The position numbers were made by a program, and so were the translations under genes. DNA of 64,000 bases from Photorhabdus sp. CRCIA-P01. Its GTDB lineage: Bacteria > Pseudomonadota > Gammaproteobacteria > Enterobacterales > Enterobacteriaceae. The DNA is taken from the NCBI RefSeq assembly GCF_003545805.1, contig NZ_NMQR01000013.1:1-64000 (forward strand). The letters are read 5' to 3'. Below the pieces are notes generated by a model. The model searched no databases. It was not told the origin of the DNA and saw nothing but the letters and a program-made list of their open reading frames with translations. Shown here piece after piece: positions 18,338 to 29,469 of the stretch (the stretch's first letter is position 1; the number at the start of each line of letters is the position of its first letter).

Positions 18338-19532
18338 AGCGTCTGACTATCTCGTCTAATAAATGGTGGCTGAGTAATAACTTATTACTATGAGGTAAGC
18401 GGATTTCTCCCTCATGCCAGAACAAATGTAATGCATTAGTATCGCTGTTAAAGCCGTGGCTAGTAAGGGATACATTATTTGCACAAATCAGATCCAAATG
18501 TTTTTGGTTCAGTTTTTTTCGTGCGTATTCTTCCACATTCTGGGTTTCGGCCGCAAATCCAACCACAAAAGGGCGGTTTTCTTGCATTGCTGCTACATTG
18601 GCAACAATGTCCGGGTTTTTGATCAAGGTAAAAGTAATCTCGTCACCCTGTTTTTTAATTTTTTCTGTGGCAACCTGTTTAGCGCGATAATCTGCAACCG
18701 CAGCACACCCAATGAAGATATTCTGTGAACCCGCTACTGCCTGTACTTGTTCGTTCATTTCCAGAGCGCTGGTGACGTCGATTCGTTTGACTCCCGGTGG
18801 TGTCGGTAAATTAACGGGGCCAGTGATCAGGGTGACTTCTGCACCACGTGTTGCCGCAGCCTGGGCGATAGCAAACCCCATTTTGCCGGAGCTGTGATTG
18901 CTGATAAAGCGGACAGGGTCCAATGCTTCACGGGTTGGTCCGGCGGTAATAGCAAGTTTTAGGTGAGCTAAGTCCTGGCTTGCTTGAAAATGTTGTTCAG
19001 CGAGTTCGACAATCGCCATTGGATTTAGCATCCTGCCGGGACCAACGTCACCACAAGCTTGGCTGCCGTTGTCCGGTCCCCACAGGAGAACGCCTCGTTC
19101 TTCAAGGCGCTTGAGATTATGTTGTGTTGCTTGAGCTCGAAACATTTGTTGATTCATTGCGGGTACTGCGGCAATTGGGGCTGGGGAGGCCAAACAGACA
19201 GTTGTGACGAGATCATTTGCCATACCGACTACCAGGCGTGCCAGTAAATCAGCGGTAGCCGGGGCGAGAATAATCAGATCAGCCCATTTACCGAGTTCAA
19301 TATGCCCCATAGCCGCTTCTGCCGCCGGATCTAACAAGTCATCGGAAACGGGATAACCAGAAACCGCTTGCAACGTCATGGGTGTAATAAACGCTTCTGC
19401 TGCTGGTGTCATCACTACACGTACTTGTGCGCCGCGATCACGCAGGCGACGTACTAGCTCGGGAGTTTTGTAAGCGGCTATTCCTCCGCTGATACCGAGC
19501 ACAATCTGTTTGCCGGAAAGTCCTGCCATCAT
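18315..19532 (-). CDS. coaBC: Bifunctional phosphopantothenoylcysteine decarboxylase / synthetase
   Basis: CoaBC (Dfp) catalyses two successive coenzyme A steps: coupling cysteine to 4'-phosphopantothenate (CoaB) and FMN-dependent decarboxylation (CoaC). The start is placed at 19532 ([17 protein letters not shown]). The longer frame to 19556 adds eight unmatched residues. The N-terminal flavoprotein domain holds the catalytic His in [12 protein letters not shown] and the Cys in [12 protein letters not shown]. The C-terminal CTP-dependent domain has [13 protein letters not shown] and EKIKK. It overlaps dut and is divergent from radC. Confidence 0.96.
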   Translation of the reverse strand: MMAGLSGKQIVLGISGGIAAYKTPELVRRLRDRGAQVRVVMTPAAEAFITPMTLQAVSGYPVSDDLLDPAAEAAMGHIELGKWADLIILAPATADLLARLVVGMANDLVTTVCLASPAPIAAVPAMNQQMFRAQATQHNLKRLEERGVLLWGPDNGSQACGDVGPGRMLNPMAIVELAEQHFQASQDLAHLKLAITAGPTREALDPVRFISNHSSGKMGFAIAQAAATRGAEVTLITGPVNLPTPPGVKRIDVTSALEMNEQVQAVAGSQNIFIGCAAVADYRAKQVATEKIKKQGDEITFTLIKNPDIVANVAAMQENRPFVVGFAAETQNVEEYARKKLNQKHLDLICANNVSLTSHGFNSDTNALHLFWHEGEIRLPHSNKLLLSHHLLDEIVRRYDEKNRC

Positions 19533-19727
19533 GATTGTCCGAATATTAAGTTGCAAGAGGCCAAGATTTTATCACAAGAGATTACAGAGTTGAGCAGAGT
19601 CTGAGCTTTGATTGTAAAAAAGGATAAGTTTGCGAGCGGCTACGCAGCTCTTGAATATGATATTCGCCCTTATATTTAAGGCATGGAATACTGTTTGCAT
19701 CAGGTGAAACAGAGCAGGGAGATGAAT

Positions 19728-20420
19728 ATGGGAGTTGATATCGCTGAAAATACAGGAGAAATATATTCAAATTTAGCTCCCAGAGAAAAATTGTTGGCTT
19801 ATGGCTCGGTTTCTCTGACAGATGCTGAGTTACTGGCTATTTTTCTGCGTACCGGGACCAGAGGACTGCCTGTTTTACGAATGGCTGAATTTCTATTGAA
19901 AGAATTTGGGTCTTTGTACCATTTACTCTCTGCTGATTATGACACTTTTTGTTCTCATAAAGGGATGGGATTGGCTAAGTATGCACAATTACAGGCTATT
20001 GCAGAACTGGCAAAGCGTTTTTTTTCCAGCCAATTCATGCATGAGGATATTATGAGTAGTCCAAGTGTGACTCAAGAGTATTTGCAAAACCTATTATCAG
20101 GGCGCGATAGGGAAATATTTGTTGTGTTGTTTCTCAATAATCAAAATCGAGTCATTTGTCATGAGGAGATGTTTAAAGGCACCATTAATAGAGTTGAAGT
20201 CCATCCTCGTGAAATTGTCCGATCGGCGATAAAGGTGAATGCTTCATCCGTTATTTTGGCCCATAATCATCCATCAGGTCATGCAGAACCAAGTTTGGCA
20301 GATAAGATTGTTACAGATAAAGTGATTGATGCCTGTAATTTGGTTGGTGTAAAAGTGCTGGATCATCTGGTTATTGGTCGGCAATGTTGTGTTTCATTTG
20401 CTGAGAGAGGATGGATTTAG
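19728..20420 (+). CDS. radC: RadC-family JAB/MPN protein
   Basis: The 230-aa product begins [11 protein letters not shown] at an ATG spaced 6 bases after AGGGAG; upstream starts at 19683 and 19722 are weaker. The N-terminal helix-hairpin-helix-like part has [20 protein letters not shown]. The C-terminal JAB domain has the metal motif [15 protein letters not shown] (H-x-H-x7-S-x2-D) at about residues 178-192. The family was linked to radiation sensitivity by a mutation later traced to recG, and its biochemical role is unsettled. Position between coaBC and rpmB is conserved. Confidence 0.93.
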   Translation: MGVDIAENTGEIYSNLAPREKLLAYGSVSLTDAELLAIFLRTGTRGLPVLRMAEFLLKEFGSLYHLLSADYDTFCSHKGMGLAKYAQLQAIAELAKRFFSSQFMHEDIMSSPSVTQEYLQNLLSGRDREIFVVLFLNNQNRVICHEEMFKGTINRVEVHPREIVRSAIKVNASSVILAHNHPSGHAEPSLADKIVTDKVIDACNLVGVKVLDHLVIGRQCCVSFAERGWI

Positions 20421-20463
20421 CTAACTTTTTCAAGATCCTTATGGATCTTTGGTTGTGCGGGAC

Positions 20464-20492
20464 TTGAGCGTCAGCGATTGAGGGCGTATACT
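20464..20492 (+). promoter_or_regulatory. Sigma-70 promoter of rpmB-rpmG
   Basis: TTGAGC (20464-20469) and TATACT (20487-20492) are separated by exactly 17 bases, with a TACGCCACC start region. The leader to the rpmB ATG is about 160 bases. This is the best promoter match in the window and suits a ribosomal-protein operon. Confidence 0.85.
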
Positions 20493-20638
20493 ACGCCACC
20501 TTTGAGGATCTTTGGTTTGGCGAGAAGAGCCTATCTCAGCACATTTTCTGAGTAAATGTGAGTCTTTTCAGTGGAATTTGCTGAGATGGGCTCCTAAGCC
20601 TGACGAGGCGGCCATACCCAATACAAAGCTCGAGCTGA

Positions 20639-20896
<258 letters not shown>

Positions 20897-20904
20897 GGAG
20901 CTGA

Positions 20905-21075
<171 letters not shown>

Positions 21076-21092
21076 TTTTGGTTGATTTGATA

Positions 21093-21119
21093 AAAACCCG
21101 GCTTAGGTCGGGTTTTTTG
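21093..21119 (+). terminator. Intrinsic terminator after rpmG
   Basis: AAAACCCG (21093-21100) pairs with CGGGTTTT (21109-21116) around an 8-base loop and runs into further T residues. Confidence 0.9.
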
Positions 21120-21247
21120 TTGTCTGAAGAGTTTTAACCGATATTCACTGATTCTTCTCTACATTTCATATATATCCTGTTATTCGTAGACGTAAGATGC
21201 TGTTTCGCTATACTAACGCCTTCCGGTAGGCTGGATATGAAACCGAA

Positions 21248-22369
21248 ATGGCTAAAGAAAAATTAAATATTTTACATACAGAATCATCTTGTGGTTGGGG
21301 TGGTCAGGAGATCCGAATTCTGACGGAATCCCAAGGAATGATAAAACGTGGGCACAAGGTGGTTATTATCTGTTGTCCTAGTTCTAATATCTACCGTGAA
21401 GCAAAATCTTATGGTGTGCCAGCAATAGCCCTGCCTATTGAGAAAAAGCGGCTGTCCTGCTTTCTTGCTATGCGCCGTTGGTTGAAAAAAGAAGGCCGTC
21501 AATTTGACGTTATTAATACACATAGCTCGACAGACGCATGGTTGGTTGCTGCGGCTTGTGCAACATTAAGGCATATGCCGCCAATGGTTAGAACCAGGCA
21601 TGTTTCTACTCATGTTTCTAATTCAATATCAACTCGTTGGTTGTATCTGAAAGCGTGCCGACATATTGCGACCACAGGTGAAAAACTACGCCAACATCTG
21701 CATGCCAATAATCGTTATCCATTACAGCATATGACATCAGTGCCTACCGGCATCGATTTAGATCGTTTCCGACCAGAAGATAAGAAAGTTTGCCGCCAGC
21801 GGATTGGGATTCAAGATAAACCGACATTAGGTGTCGTTGCGACCATGAGAACTTGGAAAGGGCATCGCTATCTGTTGGAAAGCTGGAAAGTGCTGCACCA
21901 GAAATATCCCGATTGGCAACTTTTGTTTGTTGGTGATGGTCCACAACGTAAGTCACTGGAACCTTTAGTAAAGCGAGAAGGTTTGTCGAACAGTGTCATT
22001 TTTTTAGGTAACCGTCAGGATGTTCCTGATTGTTTGAATGCGATGGATTTATTTGCATTACCTTCTTTTGGTAATGAAGGCGTGCCACAAGGCATTATGC
22101 AAGCAATGGCGTGTGGGGTACCTGTTGTATCAACCTCCGTTGGTGCAATTACCGAAGCGGTAGTTGATGGCGAAACGGGTTATATCGTGGAACCCAGAAA
22201 TACAGAGTTATTGACGAAAAGTTTAGAGTTGTTGATTCATAATAATGAACAGCGTTTGCAATTCAGTCATTCTTCATTAGAACGGGCAATGGCTTTATTT
22301 GGCATGGATAATATGTTGGATAAAATGGAAAATATCTTTTTTCGCAGCATTAAAGGTAAAAAACATTAA
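21248..22369 (+). CDS. LPS core glycosyltransferase, GT4 family
   Basis: The 373-aa protein has the two-domain GT-B layout. An N-terminal acceptor domain has SCGWGGQEIRIL near residue 14. A C-terminal nucleotide-sugar domain has VATMRTWKGHRYL, FVGDGPQRKSL, and DLFALPSFGNEGVPQGIMQA. The usual E-x7-E pair of GT4 reads E-x7-Q here, the second Glu being replaced by Gln. It is the first of four glycosyltransferases between rpmG and waaL, so it probably adds an outer-core sugar. The donor is unknown. Confidence 0.85.
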   Translation: MAKEKLNILHTESSCGWGGQEIRILTESQGMIKRGHKVVIICCPSSNIYREAKSYGVPAIALPIEKKRLSCFLAMRRWLKKEGRQFDVINTHSSTDAWLVAAACATLRHMPPMVRTRHVSTHVSNSISTRWLYLKACRHIATTGEKLRQHLHANNRYPLQHMTSVPTGIDLDRFRPEDKKVCRQRIGIQDKPTLGVVATMRTWKGHRYLLESWKVLHQKYPDWQLLFVGDGPQRKSLEPLVKREGLSNSVIFLGNRQDVPDCLNAMDLFALPSFGNEGVPQGIMQAMACGVPVVSTSVGAITEAVVDGETGYIVEPRNTELLTKSLELLIHNNEQRLQFSHSSLERAMALFGMDNMLDKMENIFFRSIKGKKH

Positions 22370-22556
22370 CATTCTTTAAGATTTGTTCTGATCCTTATTC
22401 TTTGGTTTATGGTTTTGGGTAATGTCAGCTTATTGATATTGAACTACTTTAAAGTTGATTATTAGTTAAATCACCCTGTTGCGATCAATCGTATGCAAAA
22501 TGGTTTTTTTGTATATTTTGTTGAATTTTATGGCATATTAATTAGATAATTGTCTT

Positions 22557-23579
22557 ATGCAGATCAAGAATATTCTGGTCATTGTTATAGCACGTTTCGG
22601 TGATACCTTATTGGTAACGCCGGTGATCCGTGCTTTAAAACAGAAATGGCCTGGTGCGAATATTGATGTCATGGCTCATAAAAGGACTAAGCAGATCCTT
22701 GAAAATATAAGTGATATCAATAAATTGACTGCTTTTTCGAAAGGTAAGGCAAAATGGTGTGGTTGGTTTACCCGTAAACATTATGATCTGGCTTTAGTAT
22801 ATAGTGCCGATAAACCTTTATTGCAGTATGCGAAACGTAAATCACGCTTAACAGTTTCATTTTCAGATAAGTCCACGTTGCAATCTGATTGGCTGACTGT
22901 GGAAAAACCAAAGACGTTGATGCCAGCTCAACAGGAACGGGCCATGCTTGCTAGCGCGGTAGATGTTGAGGTGAATGACTGGCGGTTGAATTATTGTGTG
23001 AGTGAAAAGGAGTTACACTTTGCCGATGGTTTTATACGGCAGTATCATTTAGAAAACAAGCTCCTGATTGGTTTTCAGTTACAAAGTTTCCCGGCAAAAG
23101 CTTATCGTGACTGGCCGGTTGAACATTTTTATCGATTAGCGCAATACATTTATAGCCGTTATCCCCATGCGCATATTATGTTATTAGGCAGTACTGACGG
23201 TAAAATTGTTGCACAGTCACTGGCAAAAAGGTTAGGGGCTGAAAAGTGTACTTCATTGGTTGGTAGACTGATAATGCGACAAAATGCAGCAATAATGAGT
23301 CAACTTGATTTGTACATTGGTGTTGATACAGGGCCGACACACTTAGCCGGTGCATTAGGTATCCCGATGGTTGCTATGTATCATAGTTTCCACCCAGGCC
23401 GCTTTTTGGCACCTCAACAGCATTCGCATTTGGTGGTTATTGAACATCCGGTTCACTATATGCAAGCCACACGCAAAGACCCGATGTCTGCAATATCTGT
23501 TGAACAAGTCTGGCAGGCAACGCAAAAGTTACTAGAAACTAAGTCGTCAGGAAGAAAAGATGAAAATAGGTTTGGTTGA
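22557..23579 (+). CDS. Heptosyltransferase-family (GT9) LPS core enzyme
   Basis: The 340-aa protein starts VIVIARFGDTLLVTPVIRAL, the GT9 N-terminal motif (R-x-G-D-x-L-x-x-P). Near residue 258 it has IGVDTGPTHLAGALGIPMVA, the ADP-heptose-binding motif (D-T/S-G-x-x-H). It is clearly distinct from the WaaC, WaaF and WaaQ proteins elsewhere in the window, so it is a fourth heptosyltransferase-like enzyme, likely acting on the outer core. Its last 20 bases overlap the next glycosyltransferase. Confidence 0.85.
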   Translation: MQIKNILVIVIARFGDTLLVTPVIRALKQKWPGANIDVMAHKRTKQILENISDINKLTAFSKGKAKWCGWFTRKHYDLALVYSADKPLLQYAKRKSRLTVSFSDKSTLQSDWLTVEKPKTLMPAQQERAMLASAVDVEVNDWRLNYCVSEKELHFADGFIRQYHLENKLLIGFQLQSFPAKAYRDWPVEHFYRLAQYIYSRYPHAHIMLLGSTDGKIVAQSLAKRLGAEKCTSLVGRLIMRQNAAIMSQLDLYIGVDTGPTHLAGALGIPMVAMYHSFHPGRFLAPQQHSHLVVIEHPVHYMQATRKDPMSAISVEQVWQATQKLLETKSSGRKDENRFG

Positions 23580-24678
23580 TGTCACGGTAACGATGTCTTA
23601 CGGTGGTATTCAGACGGCAGTCTGGGAACTTGCGAAAGCGTTGACTGATGCTGGTCATGAGATCCATATTTTTGGTGGCAAGGGTGATGTCCAGCCAGAA
23701 CTCAATGGAAGAGCAATCAAGGTTCACACTTTTCCATTCATTCCCAGAGAGAAAGTCATTAATATTGGTCGACGTTTTCAACGTATTATTGAACGCTACT
23801 CATTTGCTCGCCATGCTCGCGATACGGTGGTTACTGAGGATTTTGATTGGATTATTCTGACTAAGCCATTTGATTTTTTCTGGCCTCGAATGATGCTAAA
23901 AGAGAGCCGCACTAAATTTTGCTATATGAGCGGTGGCACCAGTTTCTTCAAGGGTGATAGAAAACTGAGTAAGCGAATTTCAGCTTGGGTGGCATGCAGC
24001 CATTTTAATGCCTGGCAGATTCAGCACCATTTTAAACAATTCCCGAAGGTGATTTACAATGGTGTTGATATTAATAAATTCAGGCCGATAGACTCTTCTG
24101 TCAGAACTCGTCTTGGGATCAGTGATAAAACATTTTTGCTGACCTTTGCCGGGCGGTTGGTTGGCTGGAAAGGTATGCATGTGGCTATTGATGCAATGGC
24201 TCAGCTACAGGATAAAGATGTTAAATTGCTGATTATTGGCGCGGGTGAAGATCTGAAACGCCTGGAAAAGCGGGTTGCGGCATTACGGCTGGAAAAACAG
24301 GTCATCTTCCATCCACCGGTAGGGCATGATCAGTTGCCTGAATATTATGCTGCTGGTGATGCAGGGATTTTCCCAAGTATTGGTGATGAAGCGTTTGGGA
24401 TTACGATTGCGGAAGCGATGGCGTGTGGTAGACCGGTCATTGCCAGTTATATCGGCGGTATACCTGAAGTTGTCGGCAACGAAAACAATTCGGGTATTTT
24501 AGTCACGCCAGGGGATGCTTCTGCAATTGCCAATGCGGTTAATTTTTTATTGTGTCAACCAGACAGGGGGCAAAGAATGGGAAAATCAGCTCGTCAACGG
24601 ATTGAAACAATGTATACCTGGGAGCATTCGGCAAATCGTTTACTGAAAGCGATAAATAATGAAGATTGCCTATATTGA
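23560..24678 (+). CDS. LPS core glycosyltransferase, GT4 family
   Basis: The 372-aa GT-B protein has an N-terminal SYGGIQTAVWELAKAL block and a C-terminal domain with TFAGRLVGWKGMHVAIDAM, LIIGAGEDLKRLE, and the catalytic E-x7-E motif in DEAFGITIAEAMACGRPV. It overlaps the preceding GT9 gene by 20 bases and the next GT4 gene by 20 bases. This indicates tight cotranscription within the outer-core island between rpmG and mutM. Sugar specificity cannot be read from sequence. Confidence 0.87.
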   Translation: MKIGLVDVTVTMSYGGIQTAVWELAKALTDAGHEIHIFGGKGDVQPELNGRAIKVHTFPFIPREKVINIGRRFQRIIERYSFARHARDTVVTEDFDWIILTKPFDFFWPRMMLKESRTKFCYMSGGTSFFKGDRKLSKRISAWVACSHFNAWQIQHHFKQFPKVIYNGVDINKFRPIDSSVRTRLGISDKTFLLTFAGRLVGWKGMHVAIDAMAQLQDKDVKLLIIGAGEDLKRLEKRVAALRLEKQVIFHPPVGHDQLPEYYAAGDAGIFPSIGDEAFGITIAEAMACGRPVIASYIGGIPEVVGNENNSGILVTPGDASAIANAVNFLLCQPDRGQRMGKSARQRIETMYTWEHSANRLLKAINNEDCLY

Positions 24679-25834
24679 TCCCTATCCGGTTCCTGATTAT
24701 CGGGTAGCATCATTGCAAATTTTGCAAAATGTTGATGCGTTTGCTCGCCAAGGAGCCTGCGTATATCTGGTTACGCCTGAAGGTAAAAATACCGCTGAGG
24801 AGATACTGGGACGTTCATTATCACTATCAGCTAGACTGATATCTTTACGCAATATTCGGCGTAAATGGTATTTTCCGTTCAATACCCAAAAAATGTTCTA
24901 TTTCCAGGTTTCCCATTGGTTGAAGAGAAATGAGGTAAGTGCCATTTTCACCCGTAATCTGAAAATGGCAAAGTATTTATTATGTGAACATCCAGAAATT
25001 CCGCTATTTTTTGAAAGTCATGAGATTTTTGCCCAGTCATTTAAAGAGTCGCATGATTTAAGTAAAAATAAAAATCAGCGTAAATATCAGAAGCTGAGAG
25101 AAATTGAACACCTTGTTTATCGTCAGTCCAGGATTATTTTCGTTCTGACGTCGTTACTCAGTGATGATATTATTAGTGAATATAATGTCAGCACGCCAAT
25201 AGTTGTTGCGCCAGATGGTGTGGATATGCTGGCAGTCGAGTCGATGTCATTAGATAAACGTGTATCAGCCTACAGTGAATTACCAACCCAGATCCTTTAT
25301 TTGGGCAGCTTGCATCGTTGGAAAGGTGTTCCTACGGCGATCAAAGCGATGGCTTACCTTGAAAATGCAGTATTGAATATTGCTGGTGGTGAACCAGGGC
25401 AAATTCAGCAATTACGGCAGATTGCTCAGCAAATGGGGGTTGGCGATAAAATCAATTTTCTTGGGTTTATTCAACCTAAATTACGTTTTCAGATAATTGC
25501 AGATAATGATATTTGTCTGTTGCCATTAACCAAAACCAGCATTGGCAGTCGCTATACTTCGCCACTGAAACTATTTGAATATATGGCGATGGATAAGCCT
25601 GTGGTTATCTCCGATTTTCCTTCGATTCGTGATGTAGCTGATGAAAATGCGGTCAGTTTTGCTGACAGTGAAAATGCGGAGAGTTTTGCTCAACAGATTC
25701 AGTTAATAAGAGATAATCCAGAAAAAGTTAAGTCACAAGTCAGTTATGCAAAAATGTTGGTGACAGAGCATTTTAATTGGGAACAGCGAGCGAAGCTTAT
25801 TATGCAGACAATATCAAAGGATATTTCTGCATAA
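24659..25834 (+). CDS. LPS core glycosyltransferase, GT4 family
   Basis: The 391-aa protein is a more diverged GT4 enzyme. It has LYLGSLHRWKGVPTAIKAM, LNIAGGEPGQIQQL, and a donor-site segment SRYTSPLKLFEYMAMDKPVV, where the SPLKLFEYMA form replaces the usual E-x7-E spacing. It is the last gene of the plus-strand outer-core run and converges on waaL. Substrate unknown. Confidence 0.85.
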   Translation: MKIAYIDPYPVPDYRVASLQILQNVDAFARQGACVYLVTPEGKNTAEEILGRSLSLSARLISLRNIRRKWYFPFNTQKMFYFQVSHWLKRNEVSAIFTRNLKMAKYLLCEHPEIPLFFESHEIFAQSFKESHDLSKNKNQRKYQKLREIEHLVYRQSRIIFVLTSLLSDDIISEYNVSTPIVVAPDGVDMLAVESMSLDKRVSAYSELPTQILYLGSLHRWKGVPTAIKAMAYLENAVLNIAGGEPGQIQQLRQIAQQMGVGDKINFLGFIQPKLRFQIIADNDICLLPLTKTSIGSRYTSPLKLFEYMAMDKPVVISDFPSIRDVADENAVSFADSENAESFAQQIQLIRDNPEKVKSQVSYAKMLVTEHFNWEQRAKLIMQTISKDISA

Positions 25835-25867
25835 TAATCGGTTTGATAATATAGCCGAGATATCTGG

Positions 25868-27094
25868 TTAATCGTTTTTCTGTTTATATAGAGCAATCAT
25901 CAGACCGAACAGAATACCTATTTCATTGATATAGGTATTTTCAAAGGCTCCTCGGACAATAAACAATCCGATAAATCCTGTTAGTAGAATAATACTGGCC
26001 TGCTTTATTGCGCCATTGTTACGGCTAATAATATGGCTACCTGTGTACAGAGCTGAAAAAGTCATCAGCAAGGTTGTGATCAAACCGATGATTCCACCGG
26101 CAAACCAGAATGCCAGAAAGATATTATGGGGGCCAATGGATGTGCGATATGTCCAGTCTGGATAGTCAGCAACTCGTTCATTGTAGACCTTATGATAGAC
26201 TTTATTGCCATAACCGTAGCCTTTAATCGGGTTTTCTTGAATCAACTCAAGAGCAGACCCTTGTGTGCCATTTTTATAACGATGGCTGCTATCAGTTTGA
26301 GTAAGCTTCCAAAATAATAATTTAGTATTTTCATTAGCTATTATCGTAGTGTGAGAAAGCACAATTGAAAAGCTAAGGATTAAACTCGCTATTATGGTCA
26401 GCTTCCATTCCCGATTAATGATGATGATAAAAGCAGTGATGACGGCAATGGCGACCCAAGCGCCACGAGCTAAGGTACCTAATAACAAAAACAGACTGAT
26501 AGCGCAAGCAACAGCCAGTATCAGCCAACTCACCAAGGTATGTTTTTTCCACAATGCCCAAGTACAAAGTAAGACGGGAAAATAGAAAATAAAACCGTAA
26601 GAAAATTCTCTGTGGTTGAAGTTGGTAAAAGGCATTTCACCTTTATTGTAGTTAATAATGTATTTACCAATATCAGTTAGACATATTGCCAGCATACCAA
26701 TGGCAAATGAATACAGAACCATCTTGGCAATACTCTCTTTATCTTCTTTGTACAGTACAACAGGAAAAGTAAAACTGAACAATAACAGCCCATTCAAGAT
26801 AGGTTTATTCATCTCTTGAAAACTCAATGCGGGATCGACGGAAATCGCTACTGAATAGAACATTGCTACGATGAATAACAGTATGGATAGAAATAGCGAA
26901 CTACGCATGGAGCGCATCACTTGGCGGAAATCTGTCACCAGATAGGTTAGTGCTGTAATACCAATAAGCACGATAACCAGATTTTTATATCTCGTTATAT
27001 CAGGCAGATAAACAAGGGCTATATAAATCCCAATGATGGATAAATTCCATAATGACCTTTTATCACGACTTTTAATATTAAACATATGCATCAA
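25868..27094 (-). CDS. waaL: O-antigen ligase
   Basis: WaaL transfers undecaprenyl-linked O antigen to the completed lipid A-core in the periplasm. This 408-aa protein is an integral membrane protein with about 12 helices. It has the features of the family: LGTLARGAWVA with an essential-type Arg after helix 6-7, a large periplasmic loop (about residues 255-330) with NPIKGYGYGN, and the SIGPHNIFLAFWFAG segment with the conserved His. It is convergent with the outer-core glycosyltransferases and lies next to an ERIC copy and mutM. Confidence 0.88.
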   Translation of the reverse strand: MMHMFNIKSRDKRSLWNLSIIGIYIALVYLPDITRYKNLVIVLIGITALTYLVTDFRQVMRSMRSSLFLSILLFIVAMFYSVAISVDPALSFQEMNKPILNGLLLFSFTFPVVLYKEDKESIAKMVLYSFAIGMLAICLTDIGKYIINYNKGEMPFTNFNHREFSYGFIFYFPVLLCTWALWKKHTLVSWLILAVACAISLFLLLGTLARGAWVAIAVITAFIIIINREWKLTIIASLILSFSIVLSHTTIIANENTKLLFWKLTQTDSSHRYKNGTQGSALELIQENPIKGYGYGNKVYHKVYNERVADYPDWTYRTSIGPHNIFLAFWFAGGIIGLITTLLMTFSALYTGSHIISRNNGAIKQASIILLTGFIGLFIVRGAFENTYINEIGILFGLMIALYKQKND

Positions 27095-27181
27095 TCTGCT
27101 TTCATTTTTGTTGAGTTTGGTTGGAAATAATACATGAAAAGATTATCTTAATCTGCTGAGATGCAATAGAGTTGAAACAAT

Positions 27182-27308
27182 AATACCCTATGGATTTCAA
27201 GATGGATCGCGACGGCAAGGGAGCGAATCCCCGGGAGCATAGATAACTATGTGACCGGGGTGAGTGAGTGCAGCCAACAAAGAGGCAACTTGAAAGATAA
27301 CGGGTATA
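27182..27308 (-). repeat. ERIC repeat, copy 2 (127 bp)
   Basis: It runs in the opposite orientation to copy 1, with the core ATCCCCGGGAGCATAG and GTGACCGGGGTGAGTGAG, ending GGGTATA. It is the most diverged of the five copies at its left end. It fills most of the waaL-mutM gap, 20 bases before the mutM start, so it is part of the mutM leader. Confidence 0.88.
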
Positions 27309-27328
27309 CATAATTAGGAGTTATTACC

Positions 27329-28138
27329 ATGCCAGAACTACCAGAAGTAGAAACCAGCCGGAGAGGAATAGAGCCACATCTGGTAGGGAATGTGATCCAA
27401 TATGCGGTAGTCAGGAATGGTCGGTTACGTTGGCCGGTGGCGGAAGAAATTATGAAGTTGAGTGACCAGCGTGTGCTTAGCATTCAACGCCGGGCCAAAT
27501 ATTTGCTGATTGAACTGGCAAATGGTTGGATTATTGTCCATTTGGGGATGTCGGGCAGCTTGCGTATCTTGCCGGAGGAGCGCCCTGCGGAGAAACATGA
27601 TCATGTGGATTTAGTGATGGCGGATGGTAAGGTTTTGCGTTATACCGATCCCAGACGATTTGGTGCGTGGCTATGGAGTGATGACCTCGAACGGTGTTCG
27701 GTATTGGCTCATTTAGGGCCTGAGCCACTTTCTGATGATTTTAATGGTTCTTATCTCTACACCCGATCAAGTAATAAAAAAACCTTGATTAAGCCCTGGC
27801 TAATGGATAACAAACTGGTTGTTGGCGTCGGTAATATCTATGCGAATGAAGCGTTGTTTACTGCTCATATTCAGCCTGATCGTCCCGCGCATACTTTAAC
27901 TGAGCGTGAAGCTAATTTACTGGCAGAAACGATTAAGAAGGTTCTACAACGATCTATTGAGCAGGGTGGTACGACACTCAGAGATTTCCTGCAATCTGAT
28001 GGTAAACCGGGCTATTTTGCTCAGGAATTGTTTGTTTATGGCAGAGCCGGAGAGCCATGCCGAATCTGTGGTGAAAAAATAGAGAATATTAAGCTTGGGC
28101 AGCGCAGTACTTTCTTTTGCCGTCACTGTCAGTATTAG
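27329..28138 (+). CDS. mutM: Formamidopyrimidine-DNA glycosylase
   Basis: MutM excises 8-oxoguanine and ring-opened purines and cuts the DNA by beta/delta elimination. The 269-aa enzyme begins [17 protein letters not shown], where Pro2 and Glu3 are the catalytic residues. It has the helix-two-turn-helix [12 protein letters not shown] at about residue 168. It ends with the zinc finger [16 protein letters not shown] and FFCRHCQ. It is complete. In E. coli it follows rpmBG directly; here about 6 kb of LPS genes separate them. Confidence 0.97.
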   Translation: MPELPEVETSRRGIEPHLVGNVIQYAVVRNGRLRWPVAEEIMKLSDQRVLSIQRRAKYLLIELANGWIIVHLGMSGSLRILPEERPAEKHDHVDLVMADGKVLRYTDPRRFGAWLWSDDLERCSVLAHLGPEPLSDDFNGSYLYTRSSNKKTLIKPWLMDNKLVVGVGNIYANEALFTAHIQPDRPAHTLTEREANLLAETIKKVLQRSIEQGGTTLRDFLQSDGKPGYFAQELFVYGRAGEPCRICGEKIENIKLGQRSTFFCRHCQY

Positions 28139-28213
28139 TTGATATTGAATAGTCACGGGAGGCGTTGCATAGGGAATATCTTACTTTGTGCCGCCTCCAG
28201 TGAACGGAGTAAA

Positions 28214-29469
<1,256 letters not shown>

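Noticed and set aside
21225-21240. ops-like GGTAG before the first outer-core glycosyltransferase
   Set aside because: Only CGGTAG matches; the GGCGGTAG core and the upstream JUMPStart half are absent.
28158-28198. GGAGGCG/CGCCTCC inverted repeat between mutM and coaD as a terminator
   Set aside because: The loop is 27 bases and no T tract follows on either strand.
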